Below, piece by piece: positions 13,682 to 17,457 of a stretch of 17,457 bases of DNA; position 1 is the first letter of the stretch; each line of letters opens with the position of its first letter. A program made the translations under genes and the position numbers. The stretch is taken from the NCBI GenBank assembly GCA_038065015.1, contig JBBTRU010000009.1, positions 1-17,457 of the forward strand. Reading direction: 5' to 3'. Source of the stretch: CAIPSZ01 sp038065015 (GTDB taxonomy: Bacteria > Patescibacteriota > Patescibacteriia > PEXW01). The notes beneath the pieces were generated by a model. It was not told the origin of the DNA and made no database searches. It was given only the letters and a program-made list of their open reading frames with translations.

Positions 13682-13709
13682 TTGCATGTTTTTACAAACG
13701 TCCTATACT
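13682..13709 (+). promoter_or_regulatory. Promoter of the first tiny-peptide unit
   Basis: TTGCAT (13682-13687), 16-nt spacer, TATACT (13704-13709). Same architecture (TTGC.., 16 nt, TATACT) as the promoter at 14054-14081. Predicted start near 13716. Confidence 0.65.
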
Positions 13710-13762
13710 CATCAAGTATCGTATCAAGGTTCTTTCACGTAAACACAAAACCTGGAGGATCT

Positions 13763-13828
13763 ATGGTGATAAACCTTAGACCACTCGTCGGCGGCCAGCG
13801 GCTGTCTGATCCTACGATTGGAGGTTAG
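13763..13828 (+). CDS. Tiny ORF, 21 aa, possible leader peptide
   Basis: Encodes MVINLRPLVGGQRLSDPTIGG. It has a strong SD, GGAGG (13754-13758), four bases before ATG, in the context AACCTGGAGG that also precedes the 51-aa gene at 14132. Its last two Gly codons form the SD of the next small gene, which starts five bases after its stop, so the two are likely translationally coupled. The GGQRL motif loosely recalls GQRVRG and SQRIRG of the 51-aa peptides. It may be a shortened relative or just a leader peptide. Function unknown. Confidence 0.5.
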   Translation: MVINLRPLVGGQRLSDPTIGG

Positions 13829-13832
13829 GTAA

Positions 13833-13988
13833 ATGAGACTAACCTACGGATCCGAAGACCAAGGCTACCATTGCTTCGGCGATGATGGCGGCGGCCCAAA
13901 TCATCATCACAACGGTGATAAAGGAGATGGTGCTCACTATCAGCTGGATATCGGCCAACGCGTCCGCGGTGCTGGTGACGAAGAATAG
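13833..13988 (+). CDS. Gly/Asp/His-rich small protein A, 51 aa
   Basis: A 51-residue soluble peptide not matching any family I know. It is Gly-rich and acidic with a His cluster (PNHHHNG, 22-28), one Cys (Cys14) in GYHCFGDDGGG, and ends in GQRVRGAGDEE. It is paralogous to the 51-aa peptide at 14132: same length, with FG[DE] and [GS]QR[VI]RG[AG]G motifs spaced identically (27 residues from Phe to Gln). SD GGAGG (13820-13824) is eight bases before ATG. A strong terminator follows at 14017. No signal peptide or membrane segment. The His cluster and single Cys could bind metal or be modified; that is speculation. Confidence 0.65.
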   Translation: MRLTYGSEDQGYHCFGDDGGGPNHHHNGDKGDGAHYQLDIGQRVRGAGDEE

Positions 13989-14016
13989 AGCAACACCTTG
14001 TTCTATTCGAAGTATT

Positions 14017-14050
14017 GGGCAGTTGCACATTTGTGTAGCTGCCCTATTTT
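14017..14050 (+). terminator. Terminator of small protein A
   Basis: GGGCAG (14017-14022) / CTGCCC (14039-14044), extended inward by six or more pairs to a tight loop, followed by TATTTTTATTT. The strongest hairpin of this cassette. Confidence 0.85.
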
Positions 14051-14053
14051 TAT

Positions 14054-14081
14054 TTGCTCCATACTGAAAAAGGCGTATACT
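14054..14081 (+). promoter_or_regulatory. Promoter of small protein B
   Basis: TTGCTC (14054-14059), 16-nt spacer, TATACT (14076-14081). Predicted start near 14088; the leader carries ATAACCTGGAGG. Confidence 0.65.
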
Positions 14082-14131
14082 CTTTTCGAGCGTAGCCAAA
14101 GACTACGGAACATATAACCTGGAGGTGCACC

Positions 14132-14287
14132 TTGCAGGACATTGAATATCGCGACCCGGACGAGCCCTACTTCGGTGAAGGGGGCAATCGCTCGCACGAT
14201 GCAAGCACTGGTTGCTACCAGAAGCTCCGCGGTGCCGGCGCCGACGGTAGCCAACGAATCCGCGGCGGCGGAATTGACGGCACCTAG
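14132..14287 (+). CDS. Gly-rich small protein B, 51 aa
   Basis: A 51-residue peptide starting with TTG; GGAGG (14121-14125) is six bases upstream and no ATG is suitably placed. The N-terminus is acidic (QDIEYRDPDEPYFGEGG), with one Cys (Cys28, TGCYQ) and an Arg/Gly-rich C-terminus holding two similar units, KLRGAGADG and RIRGGGIDG. It is a paralogue of protein A at 13833, with matching length and FGE...SQRIRGGG spacing; the DNA also agrees well around the QR-x-RG codons. A CCTAGC/GCTAGG hairpin (14283-14301) covers the stop codon, and a terminator follows. Function unknown. No modification enzyme or transporter is adjacent, which argues against a simple RiPP cluster. Confidence 0.6.
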   Translation: MQDIEYRDPDEPYFGEGGNRSHDASTGCYQKLRGAGADGSQRIRGGGIDGT

Positions 14288-14310
14288 CACCGATCGCTAG
14301 GCATGTACGC

Positions 14311-14339
14311 AGGCAGCTACACACGTGGCCGCCTTTTTT
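14311..14339 (+). terminator. Terminator of small protein B
   Basis: AGGC.GC (14311-14317) pairs with GC.GCCT (14328-14334) with one internal A-C mismatch and inner wobble pairs; six Ts follow (14334-14339). Confidence 0.7.
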
Positions 14340-14360
14340 ATTACCCTTACGTAGGTCATC

Positions 14361-14388
14361 TTGACCGTTACAGATGGGCATGTACACT
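14361..14388 (+). promoter_or_regulatory. Promoter of the 74-aa gene
   Basis: TTGACC (14361-14366), 16-nt spacer, TACACT (14383-14388). Predicted start near 14395. Confidence 0.65.
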
Positions 14389-14440
14389 AGCGGTAGACAT
14401 TCAGTAACATTCAACATGTATGGAAAATGAAGGAGATCAC

Positions 14441-14665
14441 GTGCCACAAAACGAGAATTTTGAATTGAAACGAAAATGGATTGAGGCCGCCGAGAAGGCC
14501 TCGAAAGCCGAAACTATTGACGAGCTTGTTCAGATAAAAGCAGAAGCAATGGCGATCCCTATTGGCGAGGGGACTGAGACAATGAGGGTGGAGCTCACCA
14601 ATGAGGTCGACAAGCGCTTAAAAGAACTTTTTAATAAGCTCGTTGGGGAACAGATGGACAAGTAG
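14441..14665 (+). CDS. Small helical hypothetical protein, 74 aa
   Basis: A 74-aa soluble protein, mostly charged amphipathic helices (LKRKWIEAAEKASKA; ELVQIKAEAMAI; VDKRLKELFNKLVGE). No recognised domain. I choose GTG 14441 because AAGGAG lies five bases upstream; an in-frame ATG at 14420 would add seven residues but has no SD. It has its own promoter and a strong terminator, making it the last unit of a block of very small genes between khpA and trmD. The helical pattern would suit a small dimeric or partner-binding protein, but no function can be given. Confidence 0.75.
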   Translation: MPQNENFELKRKWIEAAEKASKAETIDELVQIKAEAMAIPIGEGTETMRVELTNEVDKRLKELFNKLVGEQMDK

Positions 14666-14675
14666 CCTTGGTACG

Positions 14676-14704
14676 AAAAGCGCTTTCGCGAAGAGCGCTT
14701 TTTT
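14676..14704 (+). terminator. Terminator of the 74-aa gene
   Basis: AAAAGCGCT (14676-14684) / AGCGCTTTT (14694-14702), loop TTCGCGAAG, T-tract to 14704. Confidence 0.85.
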
Positions 14705-14729
14705 GCTAGTCATTGCGAGGAAGGTCATG

Positions 14730-14850
14730 TATTCCCCCTCCTCTCCCTCTGGGAGAGGGTCTCGGGGTGAGGGAATCGAGAGACTAGGTTTGTCCCGTTA
14801 GCCCCTCACCTGCCCTGCGGGCATCCTCTCCCGAGTGAGAGGAGGAATAA
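14730..14850. repeat. 121-bp imperfect palindromic element
   Basis: C/T-rich left arm (ATTCCCCCTCCTCTC) and G/A-rich right arm (GAGAGGAGGAAT) pair imperfectly across the whole element, with inner CTCCC/GGGAG and GGGGTGAGG/CCCCTCACC complementarity. Composition resembles the elements at 5836 and 12465 but the ends differ. No coding signal. Confidence 0.55.
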
Positions 14851-14856
14851 TGGAAG

Positions 14857-14880
14857 AGCGCGGGCAGGGACGCCCGCGCT
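14857..14880. repeat. AGCGCGGGC hairpin upstream of trmD
   Basis: Perfect 9-bp stem AGCGCGGGC (14857-14865) / GCCCGCGCT (14872-14880), 6-nt loop, followed by AGGTTTATTT. It could act as a weak terminator in front of trmD; related in shape to 13140-13159. Confidence 0.6.
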
Positions 14881-14891
14881 AGGTTTATTTC

Positions 14892-14900
14892 TGTTAGAAT
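14892..14900 (+). promoter_or_regulatory. Extended -10 promoter of trmD
   Basis: TG-T-TAGAAT, an extended -10 element with no convincing -35. Only six bases separate it from the ATG at 14907, so the transcript is predicted to be leaderless. Confidence 0.55.
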
Positions 14901-14906
14901 GGATTT

Positions 14907-15554
14907 ATGCGTTTCGACATCATCACCATCCTGCCCGACGCGTTTGGGTACCTTGGCCAGAGTATTCTTGGGCGTGGGCAAGGCACCAAGAAGTTTACCG
15001 TGAAGACCCATAATCTCCGCACCTGGACCACGGATAAGCACCGCACGGTAGATGACCGGCCGTACGGCGGCGGGCCGGGCATGGTCATGAAGGCCGAGCC
15101 ACTGGTGAAAGCAATTACGGCCGTAAAGCTCAAGAAGAAAAAAGTGAAAGTCATTTTGTTCGCCGCCAAAGGGAAAACCTTGACGCAAGCCATGGTGAAG
15201 CAGTGGACCAGGCTCGATCAAATTATTCTCATCCCGGGCCGGTACGAAGGCATTGACGAACGCGTGCTCGACTATGTTGACGAAGAAATTTCCATTGGCG
15301 ACTACGTGCTCACGGGCGGCGAGCTCGGAGCTATGGTTGTCGTGGATGCGGTGGCGCGTTTGCTCCCCGGCGTGCTCGGTAAAGACGAATCTTCCAGCGA
15401 TGAATCCCACCGCACGCCTGGCTGGCTGGAATACCCGCAGTACACTCGGCCCGAGGTATTCAAGCGGAAGCGTGTACCAAAGGCTCTCCTTTCTGGCGAT
15501 CATGCGGCTATCAAAAAGTGGCGGGAAGCGCACGCGAAAAAGCGCGCGCCATGA
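14907..15554 (+). CDS. trmD: tRNA (guanine37-N1)-methyltransferase
   Basis: A 215-aa SPOUT methyltransferase that uses SAM to methylate G37 next to the anticodon and so prevents frameshifting. Motifs: MRFDIITILPDAF start, RPYGGGPGMVM (51-61), GRYEGIDERV (111-120) and the trefoil-knot SAM site SIGDYVLTGGE (129-139), then WLEYPQYTRPEVF. Acidic residues near 165-166 (SDESH) are where the catalytic Asp should be, but I cannot align it exactly. It is shorter than the E. coli enzyme (255 aa), mainly at the C-terminus. There is no SD; initiation is probably leaderless. Its last codons overlap the MFS gene by ATGA (15551-15554). It is the usual third member of the rpsP-khpA-trmD neighbourhood; rimM and rplS are absent. 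Confidence 0.96.
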   Translation: MRFDIITILPDAFGYLGQSILGRGQGTKKFTVKTHNLRTWTTDKHRTVDDRPYGGGPGMVMKAEPLVKAITAVKLKKKKVKVILFAAKGKTLTQAMVKQWTRLDQIILIPGRYEGIDERVLDYVDEEISIGDYVLTGGELGAMVVVDAVARLLPGVLGKDESSSDESHRTPGWLEYPQYTRPEVFKRKRVPKALLSGDHAAIKKWREAHAKKRAP

Positions 15555-16852
15555 AAGTAGACGCTTCCGTCCTTCGTATCCCCAACTTCCGCAAGCTCTG
15601 GGCCGGGCAAGTTTTTTCTTTGGCCGCCACGAACGTCTTAACGTTCGCTTTCGTGCTGGCCGTGTACGAGCAGTCCAAGTCCAACGCCGCGGTTGCCATC
15701 CTCGTGGGCATGCAGAGCATCCCGCCCATCCTGTTCTCGTCCGTGGCCGGGGTTATCGCCGACAGCTACGACCGGCGCAAAGTTCTACTCTTCGCCCATC
15801 TTACCCGCGCCGCGAGCGTGATCATTGCTATCGCGTTCGCCAACTGGACGGTTGGCGTGCTCGTGGCTGCTTTTGCCATGCACACGTTGTCGCAGCTGTT
15901 CACGCCAGCCACGTCTGCGGCAATCCCGCAAATTGTACCCAAAGAGAAGCTCTTCGCCGCAAACTCGTTCTTCACCCTTACCACCTACGCGTTGTTTCTG
16001 GTTGGGTACGGCGCTGCGGCACCACTCGTTGATGCGCTCGGTGGCAGACTTACGTACGTCATCGGGCTAGCGTGCTACCTGCTCGCCGCGCTCGCCACAG
16101 CGCGTCTGCCGCACCTGGCAGATCATTTGGCCAAGCTCACCGGGGTGCGCCTGGCCATTCGTCACCAGTTGCGCTTGGTGTGGGTTCGGTTCGTGGAAGG
16201 CGTGCAGTACGTTCGCAAAGACGCCATCATCGCCATGTTGCTGGTGCAGGTATCTATCCTCATTGCCGTGGAAAAATCTTTTGCCTCGCTCATGCCCTCA
16301 TTCGCGCTCGACTTCTTGGGTTTCCGCGTGCGGGATATTACGTTAGTCTTCATTGTGCCGACGGCCGTGGGCACGCTCCTGGGTGTGCTTATTGCGAATA
16401 AACTTAAACAGAAAATCCCAAAGCACCGTTTGGTAAACTTCGGCATTACGCTTGATGCCCTGGCCCTCATGCTCGCCGTGGCAATTGTCCCGCTGACCCG
16501 GTGGCTGCCAGAGGTGATTCCATTCTTCACGCCAGATGGTGTCCGGTTAGCGCTCGTCATCCTGCTCGCGAGTGCGTCTGGTTTCGCCGACCCGTTCATC
16601 TTGGTTTCGGCGCAGACCGTGCTGCAAGAGCGCACCCCGAACGAGGAGCAAGGTCGCGTCTTCGGCTTGCAGAACACGGTCCAAAACCTTTTCGCCTTCC
16701 TGCCCGTTGTTGCCATTGGGGCCCTGAGTGGCATCGTTGCCGTGCCCCTGGTTATTACCGGTTTGGGGGTTATTGTGGGGCTCACGGCAATTGCCGGGGC
16801 GGTTTTTTACCACCGACACCAGCTGTCTGTTGGGTCGCCTCCCAGCTCTTGA
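15551..16852 (+). CDS. MFS transporter
   Basis: A 433-aa inner-membrane major facilitator superfamily permease with about 10-12 predicted membrane helices. MFS motif A is clear in the loop after TM2 (G-VIADSYDRRKV, 67-78). A break around residues 185-215 (LAKLTGVRLAIRHQLRL) separates the two halves. The overall pattern resembles EntS/MFS_3-type drug or siderophore exporters, but the substrate cannot be assigned. ATG 15551 overlaps the trmD stop as ATGA, implying translational coupling. The upstream in-frame start at 15518 lies inside trmD and is less likely. Its TGA stop lies within the -35 hexamer of the next promoter. Confidence 0.92.
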   Translation: MKVDASVLRIPNFRKLWAGQVFSLAATNVLTFAFVLAVYEQSKSNAAVAILVGMQSIPPILFSSVAGVIADSYDRRKVLLFAHLTRAASVIIAIAFANWTVGVLVAAFAMHTLSQLFTPATSAAIPQIVPKEKLFAANSFFTLTTYALFLVGYGAAAPLVDALGGRLTYVIGLACYLLAALATARLPHLADHLAKLTGVRLAIRHQLRLVWVRFVEGVQYVRKDAIIAMLLVQVSILIAVEKSFASLMPSFALDFLGFRVRDITLVFIVPTAVGTLLGVLIANKLKQKIPKHRLVNFGITLDALALMLAVAIVPLTRWLPEVIPFFTPDGVRLALVILLASASGFADPFILVSAQTVLQERTPNEEQGRVFGLQNTVQNLFAFLPVVAIGALSGIVAVPLVITGLGVIVGLTAIAGAVFYHRHQLSVGSPPSS

Positions 16853-16877
16853 CAGGTCTGGCCTGCTTCGGTATGCT
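16849..16877 (+). promoter_or_regulatory. Promoter overlapping the MFS stop codon
   Basis: TTGACA (16849-16854), 17-nt spacer, TATGCT (16872-16877). The TGA of the MFS gene is the centre of the -35 box. Predicted start near 16884. No ORF of useful size follows before the terminator at 16976. Confidence 0.7.
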
Positions 16878-16883
16878 ACGGAA

Positions 16884-17009
16884 ACCGATAATGCACTGGA
16901 CGTAATGCAACAGTACATTCGGTGACACAATTTCTACGCAACATTCCAGCCCGCTAGCATGCGGACTGCAGAAAGAACAGTGAAGCCCTCTGCGGCCTCC
17001 CTGTTTTTT
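16884..17009 (+). ncRNA. Candidate small RNA of about 125 nt
   Basis: Bounded by a near-consensus promoter (16849-16877) and an intrinsic terminator (16976-17009). It contains only 4-10-codon frames without an SD. An inner hairpin CCGC-tagcat-GCGG (about 16951-16964) and CTGCAGA/TCTGCGG complementarity suggest structure. It does not look like tRNA, SRP RNA or tmRNA. The family is unknown; expression is inferred only from its flanks. Confidence 0.4.
16976..17009 (+). terminator. Terminator of the candidate small RNA
   Basis: AACAG (16976-16980) / CTGTT (17001-17005) plus G-A-x-GCC pairing with GGC-x-TC inside, with two mismatches; six Ts (17004-17009). Confidence 0.6.
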
Positions 17010-17014
17010 CTTCC

Positions 17015-17063
17015 CCCGCCCGCCATCGCTTCGCATGAGCGAAGCTCAGGCGTAGCGGGAGGG
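17015..17063. repeat. Intergenic copy of the gyrA/nusB palindromic element
   Basis: Begins CCCGCCCGCCAT and ends AGGCGTAGCGGGAGGG, as in the gyrA copy, but carries an extra 13 bases that complete an inner hairpin GCTTCGC/GCGAAGC (17028-17034, 17039-17045). Confidence 0.7.
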
Positions 17064-17075
17064 TCGGCCCGAACG

Positions 17076-17106
17076 TTGACAACTAAAGAGTGGTAAGGAA
17101 TAGAGA
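17076..17106 (+). promoter_or_regulatory. rRNA operon promoter
   Basis: Consensus TTGACA (17076-17081); the -10 is uncertain: AATAGA (17099-17104, 17-nt spacer) or TAGAGA (17101-17106, 19-nt spacer). About 80 bases of leader precede 16S, with a TGGGT/ACCCA hairpin (17144-17156) and AAAGTTT/AAACTTT (17166-17187). I could not identify a convincing boxA. Confidence 0.6.
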
Positions 17107-17185
17107 ACGTCAATTTAAAGAGTTTAACTTCCGGTGTGGCCTTTGGGTCGCACCCAGTTTTTACTAAAGTTTTCTGCGATAAACT

Positions 17186-17457
<272 letters not shown>

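Noticed and set aside
13839..14099. Hydrophobic 86-aa minus-strand ORF opposite the tiny-peptide cassette
   Set aside because: It starts at a TTG without an SD, runs through a plus-strand terminator and promoter, and its hydrophobicity is what antisense of Gly/Asp/His-rich codons gives. Plus-strand signals are much stronger.
14132..14287. Classical RiPP precursor for the 51-aa peptides
   Set aside because: No leader with a known protease motif and no adjacent modification enzyme or dedicated exporter; kept only as one open possibility.
14420..14440. ATG 14420 as the start of the 74-aa protein
   Set aside because: It has no SD, while the GTG at 14441 has AAGGAG at good spacing; not fully excluded.
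16884..17009. tRNA or SRP RNA in the gap before the rRNA operon
   Set aside because: No T-loop GTTCGA, no anticodon arm and no SRP GGAAGC-type core could be found.

Overview
The window looks like a chromosome segment of a Patescibacteria/CPR-type bacterium (Parcubacteria-like, moderately GC-rich). The evidence is very compact gene packing, a small housekeeping set in which several genes lack a Shine-Dalgarno (SD) sequence, numerous hairpin-forming intergenic elements of a kind common in CPR genomes, and the sequence style of the 16S rRNA 5' end. TGA is used as a stop (trmD, the MFS gene, the 128-aa minus-strand gene), so the UGA=Gly code of some CPR lineages is not in use. I cannot place the lineage more precisely from sequence alone.

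Layout. 1-2114: the 3' part of a DGR-type reverse transcriptase (cut by the window edge), a 319-aa protein of unknown function, a 124-bp palindromic element and a terminator. 2094-5830: an operon for an MBL-fold hydrolase, a one-TM protein and GyrA. 5881-6820: a minus-strand pair, an orphan receiver-domain protein and a 128-aa protein of unknown function. 6848-8521: a MITE-like palindrome, then rpmF-nusB-rnc. 8544-9684: a phosphoribosyltransferase and a small basic protein, each its own unit. 9686-12457: smc, which is short and seems to lack a hinge. 12518-13680: rpsP with a long charged tail, then khpA behind a structured leader. 13682-14704: a cassette of very small genes with strong SDs, their own promoters and terminators, including two paralogous 51-residue Gly-rich peptides that gene callers would miss. 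14730-16852: palindromes, then trmD overlapping an MFS transporter gene. 16849-17457: a promoter-terminator pair bounding a candidate small RNA, a palindrome, and the start of an rRNA operon (partial 16S).

Functional themes are translation and RNA processing (L32, S16, KhpA, TrmD, RNase III, NusB, 16S) and chromosome maintenance (GyrA, SMC). RNase III and NusB would act on the rRNA transcript that begins at the right end.

Most interesting observations: (1) the tandem tiny-peptide cassette at 13682-14340; (2) a 36-bp palindromic element lying in the same reading frame inside both gyrA and nusB, giving near-identical 12-residue peptides; (3) an apparently hingeless SMC; (4) a split between leaderless genes with a -10 box only 4-9 nt before ATG and SD-led genes; (5) promoters embedded in or abutting terminators; (6) the DGR-like RT at the left edge.
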